In this document: positions 1 to 9,577 of the stretch, piece by piece
Numbering within the stretch: the first letter of the stretch is position 1
Layout: each line of letters starts with the position of its first letter
Assembly (NCBI RefSeq): GCF_013702265.1
Contig: NZ_CP059348.1
Location: 2,976,001-3,040,000 of the forward strand
Direction of reading: 5' to 3'
Length of the DNA: 64,000 bases
Source: Providencia rettgeri
Lineage (GTDB): Bacteria > Pseudomonadota > Gammaproteobacteria > Enterobacterales > Enterobacteriaceae
Made by a program: the position numbers and the translations under genes
The notes under the pieces: generated by a model
Told to the model about the DNA's origin: nothing
The model's input: the letters and a program-made list of their open reading frames with translations, nothing else
The model's database searches: none

Positions 1-914
1 AAACCATCACTGACACCGTGATTGGTCGCCCAATTAACTTCCATGGACGTGGTGGCGAACTGGCGAACCAGCAAGCAGAAGCTATCTTATTAAAAGCGGC
101 TAAACGTGCTGGATTTAAGAATATTGCGTTCCAGTTTGAGCCCGTTGCCGCAGGGTTAGAGTATGAATCTACCCTAACGAAAGACCAGACTATTTTAGTG
201 GTGGATATTGGCGGGGGAACCACTGACTGTTCACTTATCCAAATGGGCCCAAGTTACAAAGACAGCCATGACCGTACAAGCTCTTTATTAGCACACACTG
301 GTCAACGTGTTGGCGGAAACGATCTGGATATTTTCGTCGCCTTAAAACAGTTAATGCAGCTTTTTGGTATGGAAAGCCAATATCAATCGGGGATCAAAAT
401 GCCTCTGTTGCAGTTTTGGAACCCAATTGCCATTAACAATGTGGAAGCACAAAAAGAGTTTTATTCTCGCGCTAACCTCAATGCATTAACCCGCTTACAG
501 CAAGATGCTCAAGAGCCTGCCTTGCTCGCCCGTTTGCTCGAGGTTTATCACCAAACGCTGGGTTACAGCATTGTACGCAAAGCGGAAGAGGCGAAAATCG
601 CCCTCTCTGATGAGCAAAATTATTTAGCGAAAATTGCATTATCTAAAGAGCTGCTTGAAGTGAATATTGGACGTGATCAATTGATTGATGCGATTGAATC
701 ACCAAAAAGCAAAATGATTGAGTTGGTGAAAGAAGCCGTTGTACAAGGAGGCGTTCAGCTGGATGCTATTTTTGTCACCGGGGGTAGTGCCCGCTCGCCT
801 ATCTTACATCAAGCGATTCAAGAACAACTGCCGAACATCCCTATTGTTCGTGGTGATGATTTTGGCTCGGTTACCGCTGGGTTAGCCCGCTGGGCGCAAA
901 CCTGCTTTAAATAA
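1..914 (+). CDS. yegD: YegD, Hsp70-like chaperone (5' end outside window)
   Basis: The reading frame is already open at the left edge, so this is the C-terminal two thirds (about 303 residues) of a protein whose E. coli homologue is about 450 residues. It belongs to the actin-like ATPase/Hsp70 superfamily. Visible motifs are VIGRPINF near the start, the phosphate-binding loop VVDIGGGTTD, and the adenosine-site motif TGGSARSP near the C-terminus. The ending GSVTAGLARWA is typical of YegD. It lacks the usual DnaK substrate-binding domain. Its role is poorly defined; it is a presumed cytoplasmic chaperone. A strong hairpin terminator follows the stop codon. Confidence 0.9.
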   Translation, partial: TITDTVIGRPINFHGRGGELANQQAEAILLKAAKRAGFKNIAFQFEPVAAGLEYESTLTKDQTILVVDIGGGTTDCSLIQMGPSYKDSHDRTSSLLAHTGQRVGGNDLDIFVALKQLMQLFGMESQYQSGIKMPLLQFWNPIAINNVEAQKEFYSRANLNALTRLQQDAQEPALLARLLEVYHQTLGYSIVRKAEEAKIALSDEQNYLAKIALSKELLEVNIGRDQLIDAIESPKSKMIELVKEAVVQGGVQLDAIFVTGGSARSPILHQAIQEQLPNIPIVRGDDFGSVTAGLARWAQTCFK

Positions 915-921
915 TCGAGTT

Positions 922-951
922 CCCAATGCCGTTTGTGCGGCATTGGGCTTT
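922..951 (+). terminator. Terminator between yegD and the convergent ABC operon
   Basis: A perfect 10-bp stem, CCCAATGCCG with CGGCATTGGG, has a six-base loop and lies eight bases after the yegD stop. The run after the stem is only weakly T-rich (CTTTC). It lies between converging genes and probably serves both. Confidence 0.7.
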
Positions 952-963
952 CACGATCCTCAA

Positions 964-1644
964 CTACTCTTCGAGTAAACGCCCCTCTTTTAAGTAGCTG
1001 ATTTTATTTGCCATTAACTGGGCTTCGTCTTCACTGTGGGTCACCAACAACGCCGTCTGACCCGCCGCACGTAAAATATCCCGCACTTCTTGACCTAAGC
1101 GTTTTCGGCTATCAGGATCAAGGCTAGAAAGCGGTTCATCCAGCAACAGCACCGCTGGTTGCGGCGCTAACGCTCGTGCTAATGCAATACGCTGCTGCTG
1201 ACCACCCGACATTTCGTGAGGATAGCGTTCCGCTAAGCCACTCAATTCTACCAAGGTTAATAGCTGTTGAACTCGAGCGTGTTGCTGCTCTTTAGGCTGT
1301 TTTCTGAGCCCAAATGCCACGTTCTGCGCCGCCGTTAAGTGAGGAAACAAGGCATAATCTTGGAAAACCATACCAACATTACGCTGTTCAGGCGGCAGGT
1401 GAAGATTTGGGCCAGCAACACAGCGGCCACCCACGTAGATGGTTCCTTGCTCTACCTGCTCAAAACCAGCAATCGCTCTCAATGCCGTGGTTTTCCCGCA
1501 TCCTGAAGCCCCAAGTAAACAACCAATTCCCCCAGCATCAATATGCAAAGAAAAGCCATTAAGTACATGGTTACGTTGATGTTTGTTGCCATAAGAAACA
1601 TGGACATTGTCAAGAACTAAGGTTGAATCAGACACCGAAGACAT
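964..1644 (-). CDS. ABC transporter ATP-binding protein, Fe(III)-type (FbpC/SfuC-like, short form)
   Basis: This is the nucleotide-binding subunit of the importer formed with the next two upstream genes. It has Walker A GASGCGKTT at 45-53, the Q-loop at Q95, signature MSGGQ at 145-149 and Walker B LLLDE at 166-170, followed by the D-loop SSLD. At 226 residues it stops right after the ATPase domain, whereas FbpC/SfuC proteins are usually about 345 residues with a C-terminal regulatory domain. The DNA past the stop is a terminator and converging yegD, so this looks like a naturally short form. It is last in the operon, 18 bases after the permease. Iron as substrate is inferred from the binding protein. 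Confidence 0.85.
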   Translation of the reverse strand: MSSVSDSTLVLDNVHVSYGNKHQRNHVLNGFSLHIDAGGIGCLLGASGCGKTTALRAIAGFEQVEQGTIYVGGRCVAGPNLHLPPEQRNVGMVFQDYALFPHLTAAQNVAFGLRKQPKEQQHARVQQLLTLVELSGLAERYPHEMSGGQQQRIALARALAPQPAVLLLDEPLSSLDPDSRKRLGQEVRDILRAAGQTALLVTHSEDEAQLMANKISYLKEGRLLEE

Positions 1645-1662
1645 TCCTTAACATAATCATTT

Positions 1663-3369
1663 TTATTGAGACGACCGTTTTGATTGAGATGAAGTCAACT
1701 GACTGCGCGCTAGGAGGATCACAGGCAATGTTCCTGCTAGCACAATTAATAGTGCCGCGATCGCGCCTTCTTCATAGGTTCCTCGCGCTGCCTCTGCATA
1801 TAACGAGGTTGCTAACGTCTCAAAATTCACCGGACGTAACAGTAATGTGGTCGGCAACTCTTTCATCGCATCCGCAAAGACCAACAATGCACTGGTAACA
1901 AGTGCCGGACGTAATAGTGGCAGGTGCACACGAAAGAACGTTCGCAGCTCACTTTCCCCTAACAGCCTTGAGGCTTGTTCCATACTCGGCGGAATACGGG
2001 TTAACCCAGCATCAATCGCCCCAATGGAGATCGCCATAAATCGAATTGAACAGCAGATAACCAATAAAATTCCCGTAGATAACAGCGGTAATCCTCGAAA
2101 ATCCAATAGCTCAGCAAGAAAATTATCCAGTGCCATACCCGGTGTTAACAAGCCAATTGCCAACACCGTCCCGGGTACTGCATAACCCAGCGAAGCAATT
2201 TTCATCAAGGTTCGTCGCCATTCTTGAGATGAACCGGAAATCGCGCTCGCTCTTGCATACCATGCCACCACGATGCTCACCAATGTCACAACGATGGTGA
2301 CACCCGCCGCCAACAATAATGAGTTTTGTAATGACTGCAACAGGCTGCTTGAGATTGTCATGCTGTCACTGATGCGTTTAAGACTTTCCCACCCCAAAAA
2401 TAGCGCTGGCGCTAAAAAGCCTAACACGACGGGTAGCGCGGTGACGCACGTCGCTAATATGGCTCGCCATCCCGTCAAACGCGATGGCAGGATCCCGCGC
2501 ATTTGCCGTCCAGTACTGTAACGCTGATTTTTTCGACCGTAATATTCTAATGCTAACAGCAAGATAATCACGGTTAACATCGAGCAGGCAATTTGCGCCG
2601 CAGCGGGCAGATCAGAGCGAGTCACCCATGTGGTGTACACCGTCACGGTCAATGTATTCACACCTAAAAACTCCGATGCGCCGATATCATTGAGAGTTTC
2701 CAGCAGTGCAAGGCTGGTTCCCACCACTAAGGCTGGGCGTGCCATCGGTAGCGCCACTCGGAAAAATGTCCCCGTGGAACTGAGCCCAAGGGTTCGAGCC
2801 GCTTCCAGCAAATGGGCTGGCTGGCTCATAAACATGGCTCGCATGGTCAAGTAAACATAGGGGTAAAGCACCAGACCAAGCAGCAAAATAGCACCCGTCA
2901 TCGAACGAAGATCAGGGAGGCGGAATTGGCGCGGTGAGTCGTACCCTAAAACGCTACGAATAAATTCTTGAATCGGTCCAATAGGATGCAGTAAATCTAA
3001 CCATGCAAACGCCACAATGTAGGTTGGCATCGCTAGAGGTAGTAACAACGCCCAGCTAAACAGCTTTCGACCTGGGAAATCAAATGCGGTCACCAGCCAT
3101 GCGCACCCTGCCCCAATGGTCATCACCATGGCACCAACACCCAGCAGTAAAATTAAGGTATTTAAGGTGGCATCGGGAAGCACATAACGCATCAAATGTT
3201 CCCAATGGCTGAATCCAGAGCTTGCAGCCAGACCCAATAAAAACAACAAAGGGGTCAGAACGCCGAGCGTAATGACCACCACAGAAAGGGTTAATGGCGA
3301 GAAACCAACGCGCGGTAACCCGAAAGCCCCGCGCGTTGAGGTTAAGCCAGTTTTATTGATCGAATCCAA
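1663..3369 (-). CDS. Iron(III) ABC transporter permease, fused two-domain (FbpB/SfuB-like)
   Basis: A 568-residue, very hydrophobic inner-membrane protein with two tandem binding-protein-dependent permease domains, as in FbpB/SfuB. Each half carries the cytoplasmic EAA-like loop: LEAARTLGLS near 190 and MEQASRLLGE near 465. About 12 membrane segments are expected. Its start overlaps the end of the binding-protein gene by 17 bases, consistent with translational coupling. Together with its neighbours it should move ferric iron, or a related cation, from periplasm to cytoplasm. Confidence 0.88.
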   Translation of the reverse strand: MDSINKTGLTSTRGAFGLPRVGFSPLTLSVVVITLGVLTPLLFLLGLAASSGFSHWEHLMRYVLPDATLNTLILLLGVGAMVMTIGAGCAWLVTAFDFPGRKLFSWALLLPLAMPTYIVAFAWLDLLHPIGPIQEFIRSVLGYDSPRQFRLPDLRSMTGAILLLGLVLYPYVYLTMRAMFMSQPAHLLEAARTLGLSSTGTFFRVALPMARPALVVGTSLALLETLNDIGASEFLGVNTLTVTVYTTWVTRSDLPAAAQIACSMLTVIILLLALEYYGRKNQRYSTGRQMRGILPSRLTGWRAILATCVTALPVVLGFLAPALFLGWESLKRISDSMTISSSLLQSLQNSLLLAAGVTIVVTLVSIVVAWYARASAISGSSQEWRRTLMKIASLGYAVPGTVLAIGLLTPGMALDNFLAELLDFRGLPLLSTGILLVICCSIRFMAISIGAIDAGLTRIPPSMEQASRLLGESELRTFFRVHLPLLRPALVTSALLVFADAMKELPTTLLLRPVNFETLATSLYAEAARGTYEEGAIAALLIVLAGTLPVILLARSQLTSSQSKRSSQ

Positions 3370-4399
3370 CTTTATCTACCAACTGACTCGCTTGTTTACG
3401 GTATTTCACAATTTCGGTAAGTGGAAGAGTATCCACATTAATTTCACCAATCGCGTTATTGATGGTCGCATCCAGTGGAACGCCTTTGCGAATTGGGTAT
3501 TCATAGTTTGCTTGCGCGTACAGTTGCTGTGCAGGAACAGAAACCAAATATTCCATCAACTTAACCGCTTCGGCTTTGTGAGGAGCATGACGTGCAACGG
3601 CTGCACCAGTGATGTTGACGTGCGTACCGCCATCGGTAAAGGTTGGCTGAACCACTTTGATAGCATCTCCCCATTTACGTGCGTCAGTGCCTTCTTTGGC
3701 ATTTTTCATGTGACCCACATAATAAGAGTTCGCTAAACCAACATCACAGATACCGCCAAGAATATCACGCGCGACATCACGGTCTCCGCCCGTCGCTTTA
3801 CGGGCTAAGTTGGCTTTCACACCGCGTAACCACGCTTCCGTTTTCGCTTCACCGTCGTGGGCAATCATTGCCGCCACTAACGCGGTGTTATACGGGTGCT
3901 GGCCTGCACGGATACAAATCTTGTCTTTCCATTTTGGATCGGCTAAATCTTCGTAAGTGATGCTAGTTAACGGCAAATCTTTTTCCGCATACAGCACGCG
4001 AGCGCGCATCGATAAACCAAACCATTGGTTATCTTTGTCGCGTAATGAAGCAGGAATAGCGTCAGTTAATACTTTTGAATCCACAGGCTGTGTAACACCT
4101 GCTTCTACTAAATCGATGAGATTCCCTGCATCCACCGTCATTAATAAGTCCGCAGGGGAGTTTTTACCTTCCGCTTTGACGCGCTCTAACATACCGTCTT
4201 TGACATAGACAGTATTGACATCAATAGCCGTTTCTTTGGTAAAGGCATCCAGCAGTGGCTGGATCAGTCCTGGTTCACGAGTGGTGTATAACGTTAAGGA
4301 ATCTTTTGCCATGGCAGGCAGTGCGCAGGTAACAATAAGCGATGAGGCCAACGTAATTAAACGTGTTTTATTACGTAAAAAATACATTTTTTTCAACAT
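3353..4399 (-). CDS. Periplasmic iron(III)-binding protein (FbpA/SfuA/FutA-like)
   Basis: A 348-residue protein with a signal peptide ending ALPAMA (residue 31) and mature start KDSLTLYTT. The paired tyrosines in NSYYVGH (226-227) match the iron-ligand tyrosines of FbpA-family transferrin-like proteins. It is the first gene of the three-gene ABC operon. ATG codons at residues 1 and 5 are both possible starts. Iron regulation is expected for the family, but I could not see a clean Fur box upstream. Ferric iron is the best guess for the ligand; other metal or phosphonate ligands exist in this superfamily. Confidence 0.87.
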   Translation of the reverse strand: MLKKMYFLRNKTRLITLASSLIVTCALPAMAKDSLTLYTTREPGLIQPLLDAFTKETAIDVNTVYVKDGMLERVKAEGKNSPADLLMTVDAGNLIDLVEAGVTQPVDSKVLTDAIPASLRDKDNQWFGLSMRARVLYAEKDLPLTSITYEDLADPKWKDKICIRAGQHPYNTALVAAMIAHDGEAKTEAWLRGVKANLARKATGGDRDVARDILGGICDVGLANSYYVGHMKNAKEGTDARKWGDAIKVVQPTFTDGGTHVNITGAAVARHAPHKAEAVKLMEYLVSVPAQQLYAQANYEYPIRKGVPLDATINNAIGEINVDTLPLTEIVKYRKQASQLVDKVGFDQ

Positions 4400-4832
4400 G
4401 TTGCTATCTTCTCCAAGGTGAAGTGATGCTTAAACTAGTATATTGAGTATTTTTAACTGGTCGAAAAAGTATATTGATAACCAATCTCGTTTGCAAATTA
4501 TTTTCATCGGTTAATAATACGCATTAATGACTATTAAAATTTATTTATAATTTATTATTTGGTATTTATTCTTTTTTGAAGGGTTTTGTTTGGGAGTATT
4601 GCAGTATCGTGCTTGAAAAATAACAGCCAGCATTACCAGAACGATAATAATGGCTGTATTCTAAAATAAGATTAATGAATTAGCATCCCAGTGATGGGTA
4701 AATGATAAAAGATCCACTGCCCCCTATCACAACGGATCATCCGAATTTCTGATGAGCATATGAATCTTTATTTAAAGCAAAAAGGCTCAAGATATTTCTT
4801 CTTGAGCCTTTTCATCTATCTAATTCAATTCA
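4400..4832. other. Intergenic region, fbpA-like promoter side and fimH 3' side
   Basis: 433 bases without a gene. The left half must contain the promoter of the leftward iron ABC operon; it is AT-rich and holds the repeated word GTATATTGA twice (around 4440 and 4472). The right end carries the fim operon terminator. I saw no open frame with coding character and no RNA gene. Confidence 0.6.
4780..4812 (-). terminator. fim operon terminator
   Basis: A perfect 12-bp stem, AAAAGGCTCAAG with CTTGAGCCTTTT, lies 21 bases after the fimH stop. On the minus strand it ends in a T-run, as expected of a Rho-independent terminator. Confidence 0.85.
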
Positions 4833-5774
4833 CTAATCATACATAAATGTCACGCCAATCACCGACTGCACTTTCCCTGCGGTCACCTGACCTTGAGTTC
4901 TCGAATATCGTGCGCTTAGTCCTAAGTTCACCGCTGAACTTCCTACTCGACCTAACTGGACGTTTTGGTTTGCTGGGATTGCATTACCATTGCGAACCAT
5001 TTGGATCCCGACCCCTTTTGCAGCATTAGCACCAGACAAGGTATTAGCAAAAATATTGCTGCTCGTATCTGTTGTACCTGTTAAATAATAGGAGATGTTT
5101 TGACTCGAAGCGCAATAGATAGATAAGGGTACCGGCTGAGCACTTCCCGGATATTCCGGTAAGTTGACCACCACATTACGCGAAGAAACATCACAACCAC
5201 CAATAGGTACCACAACATCATTGTTGGCATACAAATTCCATGTAAAGGTCGATGTATTGACGTTACCTCCCCCTACTATGTTAGAACCAACTTGGTACAT
5301 TACCAATGTTGCAAAGTGGGTTCCTCGGTTAACCACTACACCACCCGCCGCAGAAATTGGGGTTAAATACAATTGGGTATTCCATGCAGTGTAATTGCCC
5401 GATGGAAAATCTTGCTGGTGAGTTGGGTTAGTCAAAGGGAACGTATAGCTTGAGCCATAATACCGTAATGAGCCTCGAAAGTTATTCAATACCCCACCAT
5501 AAGCGGAACCACGGATCATGTTCACTTGGTCACGTCGCGCTGATGGGTCATCGTTCTTACAAAATATTGAATTCGACAAATCGACTACTAAGTTTTGACC
5601 AGCTTGAACACTTGGCTGCAAGTTAACATACGCATTGGCAGTCACTGGGCTTTGTGTGTAGCTTAAAACGTTTCCTGTTGAGTCGTAACAGGTAAAAGCA
5701 TACACCGAAGAAACACCGGCAAAATAGATAAATGCGTTAACAAAGATTAATTTAACTAGCTGTTTTATATTCAT
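4833..5774 (-). CDS. fimH: FimH, two-domain tip adhesin of type 1 fimbriae
   Basis: About 313 residues: signal peptide ending VYA, N-terminal lectin domain (mature residues about 1-155) and C-terminal pilin domain lacking its last strand, so it caps the fibre tip. Much of it matches E. coli FimH: VDLSNSIFC, RGSAYGGVL, YLTPISAAGGV, YANNDVVVP and GGCDVSSR, ending VIGVTFMYD. Mature Phe1 and the Asn-Asp pair after IFCK are kept. The positions equal to FimH Tyr48 and Ile52 read Asp and Arg, and the loop equal to FimH 133-142 is longer and different, so the sugar specificity may differ. ATG at 5774 is chosen; a GTG at 5786 overlaps the fimG stop (GTGA) and is an alternative. Confidence 0.9.
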   Translation of the reverse strand: MNIKQLVKLIFVNAFIYFAGVSSVYAFTCYDSTGNVLSYTQSPVTANAYVNLQPSVQAGQNLVVDLSNSIFCKNDDPSARRDQVNMIRGSAYGGVLNNFRGSLRYYGSSYTFPLTNPTHQQDFPSGNYTAWNTQLYLTPISAAGGVVVNRGTHFATLVMYQVGSNIVGGGNVNTSTFTWNLYANNDVVVPIGGCDVSSRNVVVNLPEYPGSAQPVPLSIYCASSQNISYYLTGTTDTSSNIFANTLSGANAAKGVGIQMVRNGNAIPANQNVQLGRVGSSAVNLGLSARYSRTQGQVTAGKVQSVIGVTFMYD

Positions 5775-5782
5775 AATATTGC

Positions 5783-6292
5783 TCACAGATACGTGTAGGT
5801 GACATCAATTGCCGCTTGGATGGTGCCTTGTGTCGCCCCGCCTCTCACCGATATTGCTCTTACTTGTAAAGGAAAACTGGTTGAAAGCGTTGCATCGCTG
5901 ACTGGCATGCGTTTTTGTGCGCCGTTATTTAAATTATTGCCCGATGAATCTTGAAGTTGCAGCTGGATATTGCCTGCCGTACCTTGGTTTTTGTAGTATC
6001 CCACCGAATCAGCGACACCTTTAAAGGTCGCCATAACTACCGATGTACCAACAGGGCAATTGGTCAAATCCAGCGACACAGTATGCCAATCCGATGCCGA
6101 CCCCGGTGAGGTCAAATTGAACGTGTAAAGATCACCCAGATCCACATTAGCCGTCTTAGTTGATACCGTACAAGGTTTCGCAACAACGCTCCCATTGACT
6201 GTCACGGTTACGTCAGCCGCGTGCGTGGAGGTTATTGATGAAGATAACAGCCACAAAAATAAAGCTGTCATCATTGTTGATTTATACGTCAT
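5783..6292 (-). CDS. fimG: FimG-like minor pilin
   Basis: A 169-residue fimbrial subunit with a signal peptide ending THA and mature start ADVTVTVNG, the donor-strand segment. Two cysteines (VAKPCTVST and LTNCPVGTS) form the usual pilin disulfide, and the protein ends with the alternating aromatic beta strand TYTYL recognised by the chaperone. It sits between the FimF-like gene and fimH, the place and size of FimG in the type 1 tip fibrillum. It should link FimF to FimH. Assignment to FimG rather than another minor pilin rests mainly on position. Confidence 0.82.
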   Translation of the reverse strand: MTYKSTMMTALFLWLLSSSITSTHAADVTVTVNGSVVAKPCTVSTKTANVDLGDLYTFNLTSPGSASDWHTVSLDLTNCPVGTSVVMATFKGVADSVGYYKNQGTAGNIQLQLQDSSGNNLNNGAQKRMPVSDATLSTSFPLQVRAISVRGGATQGTIQAAIDVTYTYL

Positions 6293-6308
6293 TCATCGCA
6301 TCCTTTAT

Positions 6309-6845
6309 TTACTGGAATTCAAGCGTAAATGTGGCGGTTGCTCGAATATGCCCTGCCGTAACGGGCAATTTTGACGCCATTAAACGTGCATTGAAATTGA
6401 GCGTATTGGCTTTTCCTGCCACTAAAGGCGTCCATGCAATATTATTTGAGTCCGCATTGAGGACTAATGGGTCTTTAGCACTGTCTAAAATCTGAATGCC
6501 TGCCCCTGTCGCATTTGCGCTACCAGGTTCTAATGCCAGCAAGGTTTTGTTACTCGAATCTGCAATACCGACAAACCCGACTTTGACTGCTGTTACCGCA
6601 GAACCGCAAGGTGTTAGCTCTATACGAAACGGTACTGTTGGCGTCACTTCCCCCACTGAGTGCAGCTGTTTCACCGCATTCAGGAGCAAATCCACCACTT
6701 GATTTTGTGAGCCAGGAGCCACGGCACAAGTGTTATCTCGTACATTGCCTGTAATGTTAATCGTGCTATCCGCCGCCAATGCATTGGAACATAAGCACAA
6801 AGAGGTCAACATTGAGGCAAAGAAAATATTCGATTTATCAAACAC
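6309..6845 (-). CDS. fimF: FimF-like minor pilin, GTG start
   Basis: About 178 residues when started at the GTG at 6845. This start is chosen because TAAGGAG, which includes the usher stop codon, lies at the right spacing upstream and because the signal peptide then reads naturally (hydrophobic core, ending SNALA, mature ADSTINITG). An in-frame ATG further upstream at 6893 lies inside the usher gene and would give an unlikely long N-terminus. The pilin disulfide cysteines are in NTCAV and LTPCGS, and the chaperone-binding C-terminal strand is ATFTLEF. It should be a tip fibrillum adaptor between the FimA rod and FimG. Confidence 0.82.
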   Translation of the reverse strand: MFDKSNIFFASMLTSLCLCSNALAADSTINITGNVRDNTCAVAPGSQNQVVDLLLNAVKQLHSVGEVTPTVPFRIELTPCGSAVTAVKVGFVGIADSSNKTLLALEPGSANATGAGIQILDSAKDPLVLNADSNNIAWTPLVAGKANTLNFNARLMASKLPVTAGHIRATATFTLEFQ

Positions 6846-6855
6846 TATGGGCTCC

Positions 6856-9492
6856 TTAGAGACACTCGGCACTATACTTACTGAGGATTTCATATTGGCT
6901 TTCTGCTGGCAGTGTGTAATTGACCTTACACTGAGCATCCGCCCCATCTCCCCAACGTGCGATTAATTGTCCGGTTAATGGCAAACCAGTTAAGTAAACT
7001 TGCCCATCTTCCGCCACAATATTGCCACCACTGTTTTCACCAGAAGAAACAACTGAACCGAATGGCACCGGTTTTCCATGGCGAGTTAATGTCATCAGAA
7101 CTTTGACCCCAACTTTCGGTTGGAAATCAGCGCGAACTACAGCACCACGAGTTGGCACCACATTCAGGACGGGATCATCCAGATCCACGTTGTTCGCTAA
7201 CGTATTGGTATTCAAAGCAATACGGTTTTCACGATATTCAGTGGCATAAGGTAATACCGCATAGCCCCGCCAGTCAGTCTCAACCCCAGTTTGGTTTTCG
7301 ACTTTCACATGTCCCGCACCCGGCGCTTTCACTAATACCACGGTATCGTTCATTGGCTGACTCAGCGTTAATCCATTTTCATGGGCTAAGACGCCCCCAC
7401 TCACACCGTAGTAAACTTGGCGAATATTATCGGCATAGCTATAACCGACGTTGGCATTTCCATAAGCCCCGCGATAGTTCAGAGATGTATAACCCGTTCC
7501 TGAAGAGTTACCTTGCCCACCGCCTGCATACCCAGCTTGAACGCTATAACTTAAGTTATTGTCTTCCAATAACGTTCCGTATAAACCAGCGGTGTTATTT
7601 ACGCGACCTTTGAGATCATGCGAAACATTGTAACTTGCGCTGGCATTACGCCAGATAGACTGACTGTCTGAACGTAACCAATGGCTAAAGGGAATGTTGA
7701 CGTTCAATGCCAGCATTTGGTCGTTGCCATCCTGCCATGAGTTTTTGGATAGGCTGTAACTTAATCCCCAGCTAATCCCTTTAATCAGCGTGTTAATCCC
7801 TACCTGTAATTGCTTATCCGCTTTACTGGTATTCCAATACGTTTCATGACTTCCCGTCACATACATAGTGGATTGCTCACCCAGCTGCTGGGTTAGAGTT
7901 AACTGAATTTTTTCGCGCTTGTTATAAGCTAAGTTGTAATAGTCAGAAAACTTAGGTGTCACTTGGATAATGCCGTCTTGCGTCGCAAGGTTATACCCTG
8001 ACATCCGCTTGTAGGTCGTATCCGCAAATGAGTAGTAACCCTTTGTTGAGTACCGGTAACCCGCCAGCTGAATAATCGTGCCCGTTTCATTCAGAGACTT
8101 GTTATATAAGAAACGAATTGACTGACCTTGATGGTTGCTGTCATCCGGTAATTTGGCATTTGCATGGGTAATATCGATAGATAACGCCCCAAAGATACCG
8201 ATATTTTTACCTACTCCAGCGTTAAAAGCTTGGTAGCGATTAGCTAACTGAGTTCCACCATAGAGCGTCCAGCCATATGACAAACCGTGCAGTAACGTAG
8301 TTTGTAAGAATGTCGGTTTTTCCTGATTGCCGCTTCCCGAACGGTAATCCCCTACAGTGACGGCATATTGAGTATGCCCTTCACGTTGGAGCAACGGAAC
8401 GGATGAATATGGCACGGTAAAGCTCTGTACAGATCCATCCGCTTCAGTGATCGTCACATGCAAATCACCACTATTCCCCGCAGAATAGAGATCGTTAATT
8501 ACAAACGGTCCCGGTGGGAATGTGTTGCGATAGATCTCATAGCCATTTTGCTTAACAGAGACATCCGCTGTGCCGCGAGCGATCCCTCGGATCACGGGCG
8601 CAAATCCTTTTTGGCTTTCAGGCAGCATATTGTCGTCCGAAGCTAATTGGATGCCTCGGAAGTTAACGCTGTCGAAAATTTCGCCCGGTGTGTAGCTATC
8701 ACCCAGCGTTAAACGAGAGCGGATCACATTGATGCCGCGCTCTAAATAGGTATTGATATGTTCCCAGCGAGTTTCACTATTTGCTGTGCCTGTGCTGTGG
8801 CTCCATGTGGAGTTATCCCGTAAGCGCCACGCGCCAAAGTTTAAACCACTTTGTAAATTCAAATAGTTATAGCTACTGTGCTTTCCGTCTTGGTTACGCG
8901 CACTGCTTCCCGTCAGGCTATAGTTTAAAATACCTGCAGTGATCCCTGAATCCCAAAGCTCCGGAGGAATAAAACCTCGTGCTTTGTCTTTCATAAACAG
9001 CTGTGGAACGGTGATATATAACCGTTGTAAGCCCACATCAAATCTCGCCGTTGAATCCTTCACGGTGGATGATAATGGTTCACAGGTATCTTTGGGCTTC
9101 GTCTGTAATTCTGGCAGCGATAATGTATTGATCCCCATCTTGGCCAATTCATTAGGCGTTAAACAAGGGGATAGCTGTTTATCATTTTTATCCAGAACAA
9201 AGTTCACATCCCGGGTAAGTAAATAACCATCATTAAGATAGACATCAACACGATAAGTCCCTTCAGGAACTTCTTGCCCTTGTTCAAACGCAGATAAATC
9301 TGCGACTGCTGAAGGATCATCCGCTAAGAAACGGGGGTTAAAATATAACTCTGCCGTCGCCCATGTTGGATAAAGGCATGCGCTTATCAAGAATGCCAGC
9401 GGAACCAAAGGAAAATGGCGTTCGAATCTGCATCCCAAAAATGATCCTTTTTTTGAAATTAATAGCCCTTTTTCAGATGTCAGATGTGACAT
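6856..9492 (-). CDS. fimD: FimD, outer-membrane usher
   Basis: About 878 residues, normal for an usher. A long signal region ends TWATA, and mature ELYFNPRFL is the usual N-terminal domain start. The middle is a 24-strand pore with plug domain, where [15 protein letters not shown] and [12 protein letters not shown] are typical family motifs; the C-terminal domains end with two cysteines (AQCKVNYTL and SAECL). It accepts chaperone-pilin complexes, catalyses donor-strand exchange and exports the fibre. The ATG at 9492 is chosen because GGAGGGG lies five bases upstream; an earlier ATG at 9510 has no such site. Confidence 0.93.
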   Translation of the reverse strand: MSHLTSEKGLLISKKGSFLGCRFERHFPLVPLAFLISACLYPTWATAELYFNPRFLADDPSAVADLSAFEQGQEVPEGTYRVDVYLNDGYLLTRDVNFVLDKNDKQLSPCLTPNELAKMGINTLSLPELQTKPKDTCEPLSSTVKDSTARFDVGLQRLYITVPQLFMKDKARGFIPPELWDSGITAGILNYSLTGSSARNQDGKHSSYNYLNLQSGLNFGAWRLRDNSTWSHSTGTANSETRWEHINTYLERGINVIRSRLTLGDSYTPGEIFDSVNFRGIQLASDDNMLPESQKGFAPVIRGIARGTADVSVKQNGYEIYRNTFPPGPFVINDLYSAGNSGDLHVTITEADGSVQSFTVPYSSVPLLQREGHTQYAVTVGDYRSGSGNQEKPTFLQTTLLHGLSYGWTLYGGTQLANRYQAFNAGVGKNIGIFGALSIDITHANAKLPDDSNHQGQSIRFLYNKSLNETGTIIQLAGYRYSTKGYYSFADTTYKRMSGYNLATQDGIIQVTPKFSDYYNLAYNKREKIQLTLTQQLGEQSTMYVTGSHETYWNTSKADKQLQVGINTLIKGISWGLSYSLSKNSWQDGNDQMLALNVNIPFSHWLRSDSQSIWRNASASYNVSHDLKGRVNNTAGLYGTLLEDNNLSYSVQAGYAGGGQGNSSGTGYTSLNYRGAYGNANVGYSYADNIRQVYYGVSGGVLAHENGLTLSQPMNDTVVLVKAPGAGHVKVENQTGVETDWRGYAVLPYATEYRENRIALNTNTLANNVDLDDPVLNVVPTRGAVVRADFQPKVGVKVLMTLTRHGKPVPFGSVVSSGENSGGNIVAEDGQVYLTGLPLTGQLIARWGDGADAQCKVNYTLPAESQYEILSKYSAECL

Positions 9493-9577
9493 GTCCCCTC
9501 CGCTCAACAATGTTGCTCAGCAAATTTCCAATTTGGAATGATGTTTAATTATTTTCGAGAAATAAAAACGTAAGTTT

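Noticed and set aside
4400-4560. Fur box upstream of the iron ABC operon
   Set aside because: Only partial half-site matches were found in AT-rich DNA; no 19-base match worth calling.
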